Shown here piece by piece: positions 1 to 7,043 of a stretch of DNA of 9,566 bases. The stretch spans positions 1-9,566 of the forward strand of contig CALEXX010000037.1 of the NCBI GenBank assembly GCA_937925095.1, written 5' to 3'. The first letter of the stretch is position 1. Each line of letters opens with the position of its first letter. The DNA comes from an uncultured Leptotrichia sp. Its GTDB lineage: Bacteria; Fusobacteriota; Fusobacteriia; Fusobacteriales; Leptotrichiaceae. A program made the translations under genes and the position numbers. The notes under the pieces are model-generated. The model saw only the letters and a program-made list of their open reading frames with translations, did no database searches and had not been told where the DNA came from.

Positions 1-54
1 ACCAACCACCTGCTGATTACAAGTCAGCTGCTCTACCAGATGAGCTAAAGCGGC
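1..54 (-). tRNA. tRNA-Thr (anticodon UGU), 3' part cut off by window edge
   Basis: Read on the minus strand, the sequence begins with acceptor strand GCCGCTT (54-48), then TA, D-stem GCTC/GAGC around a GG-containing loop, and a 5-bp anticodon stem GCTGA/TCAGC enclosing the 7-base loop CTTGTAA. The anticodon TGT lies at 21-19, which reads ACA (Thr). The variable loop and the start of the T-arm (GTTGG) follow, and the window ends before the T-loop and the 3' acceptor strand. A consensus promoter lies directly upstream. The identity rests on the anticodon and the cloverleaf; only the missing 3' end prevents a full check. Confidence 0.93.
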
Positions 55-63
55 AACGAAATT

Positions 64-92
64 ATTATATAAATTTTTTATTTATTTGTCAA
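64..92 (-). promoter_or_regulatory. Consensus sigma70-type promoter of the tRNA-Thr gene
   Basis: The minus strand shows TTGACA at 92-87, a 17-base AT-only spacer, and TATAAT at 69-64. Both hexamers match the housekeeping consensus perfectly. The expected start point is near 57, so the primary transcript would have only about three bases before the mature tRNA 5' end at 54. The promoter lies 28 bases beyond the stop of the exported-protein gene that ends at 120, with no convincing terminator between them, so some read-through into the tRNA is possible. Confidence 0.88.
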
Positions 93-119
93 GTTATTTT
101 CAAAAATTATCTCACTTAA

Positions 120-971
120 TTACATCATTTTTATTTTATCCATATTTTTTTCAAACACTTTCTTATTATTATAAAAATCATTTTTATTCGCCTTTGCCAG
201 TTCTGATTTTATATACCAGTTCTGATGTCTATTGTAGTACAATATTTCTTCACTTGGCTTATTTTTCCCTTCAAAATTTTCATAATAAAAGTCAATTGCA
301 TCCTGTGTACGATTTTCATTCAGATAATAACTTATTGCAAACCATCCCATTGTTAATTTATATGCCCATGCATGCTCATCAGAAATACGTGATTCCTCTG
401 TTTTTACTTTATCATCGCACATTTTCATAATGGAATTTAAAGTTGCAAGTGCTGCTTTTTCATCGTTTTTCATAACATTCCAGATTGCATCTCTTCCTAT
501 CACATATGTTACAGCAATTCTTGTAATTAAATAATCAGGATACTTCTCTTTAAGTTTTTCATAGTTTTTATCAAAAGATTCCATATCTCCTTTATTGGAA
601 TAATACATATTTGAAAAAAATAACTTTGAAACTTCATGAGGATTGTATTTTTCATAACGTTTCAGATTATTTAATTTTTCGGCATCACTTTTTCCAAGTG
701 CATTATAAATATTTATCAAATTTTCTGATAGTACAAAATTTTTCTCATTTCTTTTTAGTAATTTTTCAATTTCTAACGCCATATTATTTATTTTTTCACT
801 ATCAGGTTCAGACATCACATTAGCCATTTCTTTATCCAATTCTATTGTTTTTACTATTATTTCTTGTGAAATTCCTAATTTCGACAAATCTTCCCTTATC
901 ATTTCACTTCGACTTTTTGCACTCATATTCATTGCCGCAAGAATCCCCAATAATAATATTATTTTTTTCAT
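120..971 (-). CDS. Exported protein of unknown function, 283 aa
   Basis: I do not recognise a family. The protein begins with a Sec-type signal peptide (MKK, a hydrophobic run, then MSA at residues 16-18, with likely cleavage after Ala18). The rest is charged and predicted mostly helical, rich in Lys, Glu, Asn and aromatic residues. Segments around residues 85-150 and 205-235 have the spacing of TPR-like helical hairpins, which is suggestive only. There is no lipobox cysteine, so it is likely periplasmic. An in-frame GTG at 975-977 would add two residues, but that GTG is part of the Shine-Dalgarno sequence AGAGGTG, so the ATG at 971 is the better start. The gene follows the PRD regulator by 76 bases on the same strand and may be partly co-transcribed, though it has its own candidate promoter. 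Confidence 0.82.
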   Translation of the reverse strand: MKKIILLLGILAAMNMSAKSRSEMIREDLSKLGISQEIIVKTIELDKEMANVMSEPDSEKINNMALEIEKLLKRNEKNFVLSENLINIYNALGKSDAEKLNNLKRYEKYNPHEVSKLFFSNMYYSNKGDMESFDKNYEKLKEKYPDYLITRIAVTYVIGRDAIWNVMKNDEKAALATLNSIMKMCDDKVKTEESRISDEHAWAYKLTMGWFAISYYLNENRTQDAIDFYYENFEGKNKPSEEILYYNRHQNWYIKSELAKANKNDFYNNKKVFEKNMDKIKMM

Positions 972-991
972 AAGCACCTCTTTCTCTTATC

Positions 992-1020
992 ATTTTAAAG
1001 TATTTCTTCTCTGATGTAAG
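992..1020 (-). promoter_or_regulatory. Candidate promoter for the exported-protein gene
   Basis: Minus strand: CTTACA (1020-1015, 4 of 6 to TTGACA), 17-base spacer, TAAAAT (997-992, 5 of 6 to TATAAT). The implied start near 985 leaves a short leader that still contains the AGAGGTG ribosome site. In such AT-rich DNA a match of this quality can arise by chance. Confidence 0.4.
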
Positions 1021-1047
1021 GACATTTCGTTTTACAATTTTTGCAGA

Positions 1048-2910
1048 TTATTTTATTATTTCTTCAAGATATGTTTCAAGCTGACTGTAGTTTTTCATTT
1101 TTGAAACTTTATCTATAAACTCATACTTTGTTATAAGTTCAAAAAGGTCATTCATTATATCTATATTGTCATTTTTATTTTTTGCCGCAAAGCTTAAAAA
1201 TATATTGGCATTTCTTCCTTCAGGCAACGAAACCTTTTCATTAACTACAAGCAGGGAAATTCCTGTTTCAAGGACATTTTCAGATATTCCCGCATGAGGC
1301 ATGGCAATCCCTTCTTCCAATACAATATAAGGTCCATGCTTTTCAACAAGTTCTATCATTTCCTGCACATATTCTGAAGTGACTTTTTTATTTGATACAA
1401 GTAAATCTCCAGATTGAAATATTGCTTCCTTCCAGTTTTCTGCCTCATCTATGAATTTCACATTTTCTTTTTTCAGTAATTTTTTCAATGTATATCCTGT
1501 CTTCTGAATATCATTTATAATTCTGTCTTCAAATTCATTTTTCAAACTGTCAATAAGTTTATGCCTGTCTTTAATTTCTGTATTATTTTCTATTATGGAA
1601 ATTAATTTTTTTAAGGATACGCTCGTTTTATTTTTTTCTATACCATATTCTGCAAGCTTTTCAAAGTCTTCCTTCTGCATTACAGGATTAATTTTTATAA
1701 TCGGAATTCCATAGGAAACTTCAAACTGTCTATGGATTTCTATCGTTGATAATATAAAATCAACTTCCTTATATGCCGGTATAAGATCATCTGCAAGATA
1801 ATATGGAATTACATCAACTATATCCAGTTCATAGTTTTCCTTCAGGCTTTCTTCAAGTATTTTTGAACTTCCATATCCTAATCCGCAAATTAGCAGAACT
1901 TTCTTTATATTATTTCTCTTTGTTCTTTTAATTGAAGCCCTTACCAAATAAGCCATGGCAGCTAGTTCATATTCAGTAAAATTTATTTTAAATTCCTTCT
2001 CAGTTTCTTCTACTGCCTTTTTTACAATTTCAATATTTTTATCCTTATTTAGTATAAGATCCTTAAATACTGAATTTATTATCTGAATATCATTTTTTAT
2101 TCTATATATTGAAAACTTCAGATTATCAATAAACCCTGTAATAAGTATTTTATCTTCCCTCAGGTTAAGATTTATCATATCACTGACTTTATCTATAATT
2201 CCTTCTGTAACAGCTTCCTCATTTATCCATTTATAAAATATATCATCCTTCAGTCCACTAATATTTATCCCCATGATCAAATCAGTAATCAAAAGAAGTT
2301 TAGCTTTCTTTGGACTTTCTTTCCTGTCATTTTCTTTAAATAATTTCCCTAAAATACGTTCAACAGCAAGATATTCTGGAGTATGAAAAAGAAAATTTCT
2401 TGTCAGAAGTTCTTCCTTATTGTCATAAAGTTCTTCAAAATTAATAAGCATTAAAATATAGGAAAATACTCTGTTATAATTTTCCTGGTGTATTTCTAAT
2501 TCAAGTTCCTTCCCGATAAGTTCCAGAAAATCTCTTGTTATTTCCAAATTTTCATATTTTATATATCCGTAAAAATATTCCTCACTATGCCATGTTCCAG
2601 AATCTTCACTATTGAAAAAATCTCCTGTTTCCTTTAGTTCCCTAATAATGTTTTCTATTATTCCAACCCTTTTTACAAGAAGATCTCCTTTATTTCCTGT
2701 TAGTTTATACCCTTTATAATTTTCATAAATCAGTTTTATCCCGTCTTTTTTCAGTTCTTCCGACATAATCTCCAGATCTTTTCTCACATCCGCTTTAGGT
2801 ATTTCCATAGTTCCTGCAATATCCGACAGTTTCAGACCGCTTTCATCAAAATACAGAATCATTTTCAATATATTTAATCTTTCATTTAACGACAGTTTTT
2901 CACAATTCAT
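1048..2910 (-). CDS. PRD-containing PTS-type transcriptional regulator with EIIB and EIIA domains (MtlR/LicR-like), 620 aa
   Basis: The domain order is that of DNA-binding PTS regulators of the MtlR/LicR class. An N-terminal helix-turn-helix (about residues 5-65) is followed by two diverged PRD regions (about 110-215 and 225-330), a GatB-like EIIB domain (about 336-425) with the phosphocysteine motif LLICGLGYGSS (Cys342), and a mannitol/fructose-type EIIA domain (about 470-620) with the active-site motif GIAMPHA (His539). In the family, PTS phosphorylation of these sites tunes activity to sugar supply. PRD2 lacks the usual histidines: the expected positions read Asn263 (FIDNL) and Arg324 (YLVRA). 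A GTG at 2919 is in frame, but it lies in the Shine-Dalgarno AAAGGTG, which sits six bases before the ATG at 2910, so that ATG is chosen. No PTS transporter is adjacent, so the target sugar is unknown. Confidence 0.9.
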   Translation of the reverse strand: MNCEKLSLNERLNILKMILYFDESGLKLSDIAGTMEIPKADVRKDLEIMSEELKKDGIKLIYENYKGYKLTGNKGDLLVKRVGIIENIIRELKETGDFFNSEDSGTWHSEEYFYGYIKYENLEITRDFLELIGKELELEIHQENYNRVFSYILMLINFEELYDNKEELLTRNFLFHTPEYLAVERILGKLFKENDRKESPKKAKLLLITDLIMGINISGLKDDIFYKWINEEAVTEGIIDKVSDMINLNLREDKILITGFIDNLKFSIYRIKNDIQIINSVFKDLILNKDKNIEIVKKAVEETEKEFKINFTEYELAAMAYLVRASIKRTKRNNIKKVLLICGLGYGSSKILEESLKENYELDIVDVIPYYLADDLIPAYKEVDFILSTIEIHRQFEVSYGIPIIKINPVMQKEDFEKLAEYGIEKNKTSVSLKKLISIIENNTEIKDRHKLIDSLKNEFEDRIINDIQKTGYTLKKLLKKENVKFIDEAENWKEAIFQSGDLLVSNKKVTSEYVQEMIELVEKHGPYIVLEEGIAMPHAGISENVLETGISLLVVNEKVSLPEGRNANIFLSFAAKNKNDNIDIMNDLFELITKYEFIDKVSKMKNYSQLETYLEEIIK

Positions 2911-2952
2911 TTTTTTCACCTTTCATTTTGTACCGTAATTTAATCCAATAAA

Positions 2953-2980
2953 ATATTACCACTTAAATGAAAAAAAGCAA
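2953..2980 (-). promoter_or_regulatory. Weak candidate promoter for the PRD regulator
   Basis: Minus strand: TTGCTT (2980-2975), 16-base spacer, TAATAT (2958-2953). Only 3 and 4 positions match the consensus hexamers. It is listed because the regulator lies beyond the operon terminator at 3008-3067 and needs a start site in this 97-base gap. The true promoter could lie elsewhere in it. Confidence 0.3.
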
Positions 2981-3007
2981 ATTCTTTTTTATAATTTTCT
3001 CACAAAT

Positions 3008-3067
3008 AAAAAAAAGATTATCTCTGAAGCTATACTAAAATCTAAAACTTCACAAACAATCTTTTTT
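3008..3067 (-). terminator. Intrinsic terminator of the efe-tat operon
   Basis: Just after the tatA stop, the minus strand can fold with AAAAAAGATT (3067-3058) pairing to AATCTTTTTT (3019-3010). Inside it lies a second stem, TGAAG (3052-3048) with CTTCA (3029-3025). A run of eight T residues (3015-3008) forms the tail and overlaps the outer arm. The inner stem is only 5 bp with a long loop, so strength is uncertain, but the position after the last operon gene fits termination. Confidence 0.7.
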
Positions 3068-3071
3068 ATTT

Positions 3072-3278
3072 TTAGTTATTTTTTTCTTCATTCCTTGTTT
3101 CTTTAGTATCATTTTTATTTATGCTCTCTTCTATTTCAGAAACTGATTTTTTAAATTCCCTGAACATTTTTCCAATGGCTTCTCCTAATTCCGGAAGTCT
3201 TTTAGGCCCAAAAATTAATAATGCACCTAATATAAGAATTATCATTCCTGGTGCTCCAATATCTCTAAAAAGTCCCAT
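3072..3278 (-). CDS. tatA: Sec-independent (Tat) translocase subunit TatA, 68 aa
   Basis: TatA forms the protein-conducting assembly of the twin-arginine translocase in the inner membrane. The protein has a short N-terminal membrane helix (about residues 8-23), the conserved hinge FGPKRLPELG (23-32), an amphipathic helix (about 33-50) and a charged, disordered tail: the standard TatA layout and length. It starts two bases after the tatC stop, and its AAGGAGG ribosome site lies inside the end of tatC, which implies translational coupling. No separate tatB is present in the window, so this TatA may serve both roles, as in minimal TatAC systems of Gram-positive bacteria; a tatB elsewhere in the genome cannot be excluded. 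The adjacent Tat substrate is the EfeB peroxidase. Confidence 0.96.
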   Translation of the reverse strand: MGLFRDIGAPGMIILILGALLIFGPKRLPELGEAIGKMFREFKKSVSEIEESINKNDTKETRNEEKNN

Positions 3279-3280
3279 TT

Positions 3281-3994
3281 TTAATCTTTCCTCCTTTTTC
3301 TATAAATATATTTACATACAATAATACTTGCTTCATAAAGCAAAATCAGTGGTGCCGTCATTGTCAAATCACTTATAAAATCTGCAGGAGTCACTACAAC
3401 CGCTATCACCAGCAGAGCAAAATAAGCATATCTTCTATTTTTTATAAGGTATTGTGGCGTCAAGATATGTAATGATGTCAGAAAAGCCACAAGTACAGGT
3501 AATTCAAATATAATTCCTAACGGCAATGATGTATGCAGTACAAATTCCAAATAATTATTCGCTGTCAGCTGAACATTGAAAAGATTGTCTCCAAAAGACA
3601 GCAGCACAGACAGTAAAGCTGGTGTTACAAAGAAAAAACCAAAAGACAGTCCTGCTATAAACAGTATGAAAGTTGCAGGAATATATGATAGAACTATTTT
3701 TGCCTCTTTTTCTTCCAGTGCCGGACGTATAAATGCCCATATCTGATAACTTGCAAAAGGTAAAGTTATACTGAAAGCACATATTCCAGCCAACATTAAG
3801 TAAATGCCCAGAATATCATCAGGTCCTAAAACCGTCAGTTTTTCTTTAAAAGATCCTGTCAGCATTTTATAAATATCGGAACAGAACACTAAGCTTATCA
3901 GAAAAACCGTAATAAAAAATATAATTGTTATAATAAATCTCTTCCTGAATTCACTTAAATGTTCTATAAGTGTCTGCTCATTAATATTAGACAT
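3281..3994 (-). CDS. tatC: Sec-independent (Tat) translocase subunit TatC, 237 aa
   Basis: TatC is the membrane receptor that recognises twin-arginine signal peptides. The six-helix pattern and family motifs are clear: the N-terminal cytoplasmic HLSEFRKR with Glu15 and Arg17, RPALEEKE in the first loop (Glu97 aligns with the signal-binding glutamate), FELPV (Glu164), and VVTPADFISD (Asp205) before the last helices. The length is usual for the family. The start is ATG with AAGGAAG just upstream. It follows efeU by 75 bases without a visible terminator and precedes tatA by 2 bases, so it is read as part of the efe operon. Having tatC and tatA beside a gene for a twin-arginine protein suggests that exporting EfeB is their main task. 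Confidence 0.97.
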   Translation of the reverse strand: MSNINEQTLIEHLSEFRKRFIITIIFFITVFLISLVFCSDIYKMLTGSFKEKLTVLGPDDILGIYLMLAGICAFSITLPFASYQIWAFIRPALEEKEAKIVLSYIPATFILFIAGLSFGFFFVTPALLSVLLSFGDNLFNVQLTANNYLEFVLHTSLPLGIIFELPVLVAFLTSLHILTPQYLIKNRRYAYFALLVIAVVVTPADFISDLTMTAPLILLYEASIIVCKYIYRKRRKD

Positions 3995-4069
3995 ATTTCT
4001 TCCTTTCCGATATTTTTTTATTTTTAAACTGTTCTTTTTTTACAACTATCTTCTTTTACTTTTACAATT

Positions 4070-5761
4070 TTAATTATTTTTTCTTTTCAATGTTGCTATC
4101 ATAATTATAATTATCAGAATTAACTGACTTATAAATACTTCTATATTTGCATAAATTCCTAAAACTTCAACTGTAGGAATAAAATGTATCACATGTAACG
4201 GCAAAATACCTACAACCTGCAGCATATGTATACTTGTACCAAGCATTTTAAACGCAAGGAAGTAGATTGTCCATGTGAGTATAAAAAATACCTGATGTAT
4301 TTTTATTTTTGAAGATGCGTATATCAGGACAAGAGCAATTACAATCAGTATTAATATTGCACTTACCACTCCTGTAATTAGATTCTGCAGTGAAATTAAC
4401 GGTAAAATCCCTACATAGAACAGAATTGTTTCTGCACCTTCCCTGAATACTGCCAGAAAGCTCAGTACAAACATTGATATAAAACTTCCTGTACTTAAAA
4501 CTACATCCATTTTTCTGTCAATATAGTTTTTCCACGATTTAAGAGATGATTTACTATGTAGCCAGAACCCTATACCAATCATCATTACAACTGCGAATAT
4601 TCCTACAAATCCTTCCAGAATTTCACGGTTTGTTCCTGAAGATACTGTAGGAAATAAAGCCTGAAGCATAAATGCTATTATAACACTTGCTAAAATCCCG
4701 GCAGCTGCTCCTGTATATACCCAACGCAGTCCCTTTTTCTGGTTTGCGGCTTTCAAGCTGCTCACAAGAGCAAGAACTATAAGTAGTGCTTCCACTCCTT
4801 CCCGTAACAGTATGAACATTGCATCAATAAAGGTATACTTTGCTTTTGTATCAATTTGAGACAGTTCGGTGATTAATCCCTGCAACTGATCCTGATACTG
4901 TTTTTCTGTACCTTTTACCATAATTATAGGAGTCTGCGTTTCCACCTTTGTATATAATGCTGAGTTTCTTGTACTGACATCCCCTTCAACTGTAGGCCAA
5001 ACCTGAATAAACTCCTTCACTTTTGATTGACCTTTTGTCTTATCACCATTTTTAAAAGCTTCAAGAGCATCCTTTAACATATCCACTGCTTCCTTCAATG
5101 TAACTGTACCTGAAACATTATTTTCTATTTTCTTGCCTTCCAGATAATCCTGTATACTTGACTTCAGATCATTAAAGGAATTCATTGTGTTCTCATAATC
5201 AAAAGGCTCCACTTCCATTGAACTTCTAAGAAACGACATCGCAGTTTCTACTTTTCCATAATAGGAAACGCTTCTACTTCTTATAAAACTTTCATTTCTT
5301 GTCCAAACTCCATTAAATTTCAGATATTCCTTTTTCATCTGTTCTACATTCTTAGACTGGATTGCTTTTTCCAGTACATCTAGAGCAGGATACATTCTTG
5401 ACTTGAAATTTTTCTTTTCTTCCTCATCATTGACAGGATTCTGCTCCTTTTCAAAAGAAAGCAGTGCAGCAGTAACCTGCCTTAAATCATCTTCTGTCAA
5501 TGTGTTTTTCTCTTTATTTAAAAGTTCCTGTACTTTTTTTCCCTGTACAGAATCCGAATTTTTTACTTTTTTAAATTCTTCCTTAATTTCGGAAAAAAGT
5601 TTTTTTGCATCATCCTGTCTGTTATTCTTCACTGCTGTTGCCGCATCCGTTATTTTTATGTAAAGTCCGCTGTAACTTTCCTTTGCAATAACATTATTAA
5701 AGGATAGCATAAAACAAAGAATCAGTAATATCATTATTTTATTCAAATAATTTCTGCCCAA
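4070..5761 (-). CDS. efeU: FTR1-family iron permease EfeU with N-terminal periplasmic helical domain, 563 aa
   Basis: EfeU is the inner-membrane iron permease of the EfeUOB system. The C-terminal part (about 309-558) holds about seven membrane helices and both iron-binding FTR1 motifs, REGVE (320-324) and REGAE (440-444). Ahead of it are a signal peptide (about 1-26) and a roughly 280-residue soluble domain, absent from the short E. coli form but seen in longer YwbL-type members. Within this domain, residues 149-173 and 251-275 are a repeat (F..VW at the start, Y.KVET at the end; 10 of 25 identical without gaps). The start is TTG at 5761, preceded by AAGGAGA at ideal spacing; the next ATG (residue 10) has no ribosome site. 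The gene begins inside efeB and overlaps it by 23 bases. This start keeps a complete signal peptide. Confidence 0.95.
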   Translation of the reverse strand: MGRNYLNKIMILLILCFMLSFNNVIAKESYSGLYIKITDAATAVKNNRQDDAKKLFSEIKEEFKKVKNSDSVQGKKVQELLNKEKNTLTEDDLRQVTAALLSFEKEQNPVNDEEEKKNFKSRMYPALDVLEKAIQSKNVEQMKKEYLKFNGVWTRNESFIRSRSVSYYGKVETAMSFLRSSMEVEPFDYENTMNSFNDLKSSIQDYLEGKKIENNVSGTVTLKEAVDMLKDALEAFKNGDKTKGQSKVKEFIQVWPTVEGDVSTRNSALYTKVETQTPIIMVKGTEKQYQDQLQGLITELSQIDTKAKYTFIDAMFILLREGVEALLIVLALVSSLKAANQKKGLRWVYTGAAAGILASVIIAFMLQALFPTVSSGTNREILEGFVGIFAVVMMIGIGFWLHSKSSLKSWKNYIDRKMDVVLSTGSFISMFVLSFLAVFREGAETILFYVGILPLISLQNLITGVVSAILILIVIALVLIYASSKIKIHQVFFILTWTIYFLAFKMLGTSIHMLQVVGILPLHVIHFIPTVEVLGIYANIEVFISQLILIIIIMIATLKRKNN

Positions 5762-6977
5762 TATATTCTCCTTCCTTTATTCCTCCAAAACATGCAAAAA
5801 TTCCTGTACCAATGTGGGTAATATATTCATTAAGCTTATCATCATTTCCTAGACTGTTCTGTATTTTTATAAACTGATCAGGATGTTTCTGAAAGCATAT
5901 GAACAGAAGCCCTGCATCAAATTGTCCGCTCACTTCATCTATTCCGTCAGAATATGAAAAAGCACGACGGCATATTTTAGTTTCAGCCTTTTTTGCAAGA
6001 TAGACATGCGAATCAATTGGAAGGACTGGTTTTCCATCTGCTCCTAATTTATTTATATCTATCGTTGCAAATTCATCTTTTTCTCCGAACGGAGCTCCAC
6101 TTTCCTTATATCTTCCAAATGTATTTTCCTGCTCCTGTAAATTAGTCCTATCCCATGTTTCAAGGTGCATCTGAATACGTCTGACTATAAGAAAAGTCCC
6201 ATTTTTCAGCCAGTTGTTTTTATCATACCAGACAACGTCTTTGAAATCGTTATTGTTTTTAGGATTTTCTGTTCCATCCTTAAATCCAAAAAGGTTTCTC
6301 GGAGTCTCCTTTCCATTTCCAATAGGAAGAAAACCTGCCTGAGTCCATTTCAATGTAACCAATGAACGTCCTTTACGGACAAGATTCCTTATAGCATGAA
6401 ATGCTACCTGGGCATCGTCAGCACACGCCTGGATACATATATCTCCACCTTTATACTTATCCTTTATCTGATCCCTGGGAAAATGCGGTAATTCTTTAAA
6501 CTCTTCCATTTTTTTATTGTCCAGCTTCAATTTATCTAAAAAGGATGGACTTACCCCAAATGTTACTGTTAAACGGTATGGGTTTAATCCCATTGTTTCC
6601 CCTGTATCTACAGGAGGTAATAAGTGATTCTTCAATTCTTCACCAACAAGTTCCCCCTTCATTAGTTTCTCTGTATATTTTGTCCATTCCTTGAACATTT
6701 CTATAATTGCAGCCTTATCCTCTGAATGAAGATCCAGAACTGCAAAGTATACATTTTTCTGTACAGGAGTAGCTATTCCCGACTGGTGTTCCCCATAAAA
6801 AGAAATCTTTTCGTCACCTATTATCTGATCTGTCCTGCTATTTAATATATTTGCAAAAATGCTTCCGGCTCCACTTGCTCCAATTGCAACCCCTGCTCCT
6901 ACCATTCCTGCTTTTTTAAGAAAATCACGACGTGATATTTTTTTATCAAACCATTTCTTGTCATTTCCGTCACTCAT
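5739..6977 (-). CDS. efeB: Tat-exported DyP-type haem peroxidase EfeB (deferrochelatase/peroxidase), 412 aa
   Basis: EfeB is the haem-containing periplasmic partner of the EfeUOB iron system; family members are DyP peroxidases, and iron release from haem has been proposed for some. The N-terminus has a full twin-arginine signal, SRRDFLKK (15-22), followed by a glycine/alanine-rich hydrophobic stretch. The DyP signature GFKDGT lies at 231-236 (catalytic Asp234). His324 in DSHVYLA is the expected proximal haem ligand, and Arg337 aligns with the distal arginine before the FSYSDG segment. The length is close to the E. coli protein and no key residue is missing. The start is ATG with AGAGGT six bases upstream. 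It follows efeO by 66 bases and overlaps efeU by 23. The tatC/tatA genes downstream supply the route for its export, folded and with haem inserted. Confidence 0.97.
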   Translation of the reverse strand: MSDGNDKKWFDKKISRRDFLKKAGMVGAGVAIGASGAGSIFANILNSRTDQIIGDEKISFYGEHQSGIATPVQKNVYFAVLDLHSEDKAAIIEMFKEWTKYTEKLMKGELVGEELKNHLLPPVDTGETMGLNPYRLTVTFGVSPSFLDKLKLDNKKMEEFKELPHFPRDQIKDKYKGGDICIQACADDAQVAFHAIRNLVRKGRSLVTLKWTQAGFLPIGNGKETPRNLFGFKDGTENPKNNNDFKDVVWYDKNNWLKNGTFLIVRRIQMHLETWDRTNLQEQENTFGRYKESGAPFGEKDEFATIDINKLGADGKPVLPIDSHVYLAKKAETKICRRAFSYSDGIDEVSGQFDAGLLFICFQKHPDQFIKIQNSLGNDDKLNEYITHIGTGIFACFGGIKEGEYIGQKLFE

Positions 6978-7043
6978 TATTTTACCTCTTCTTCTAATTA
7001 TTACATACTTTCTCTGCTGCCAGTTTTTTTAATGCTGTATTTA

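Noticed and set aside
93..110. Weak hairpin after the exported-protein gene
   Set aside because: The stem is a few A-T pairs (TTTT/AAAA) with no GC and no usable T-tail; too weak to call a terminator.
86..430. Plus-strand open frame of 114 codons
   Set aside because: It lies antisense to the exported-protein gene, which has a signal peptide and ribosome site; its Phe/Tyr/Leu-rich composition is typical of the complement of an AT-rich coding strand.
975..977. GTG start for the exported protein (and likewise GTG at 2917-2919 for the PRD regulator)
   Set aside because: In both cases the GTG belongs to the Shine-Dalgarno sequence (AGAGGTG, AAAGGTG), and an ATG follows at proper distance.
3555..3782. 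Minus-strand open frame of 75 codons inside tatC
   Set aside because: It is out of frame with tatC, which is intact and carries all family motifs; the Cys/Phe-rich translation looks like an alternate-frame shadow.
3995..4069. Possible terminator or internal promoter between efeU and tatC
   Set aside because: The 75 bases are A/T runs without a stable hairpin, and TTGTAA-like hexamers have no good partner at 16-18 bases.
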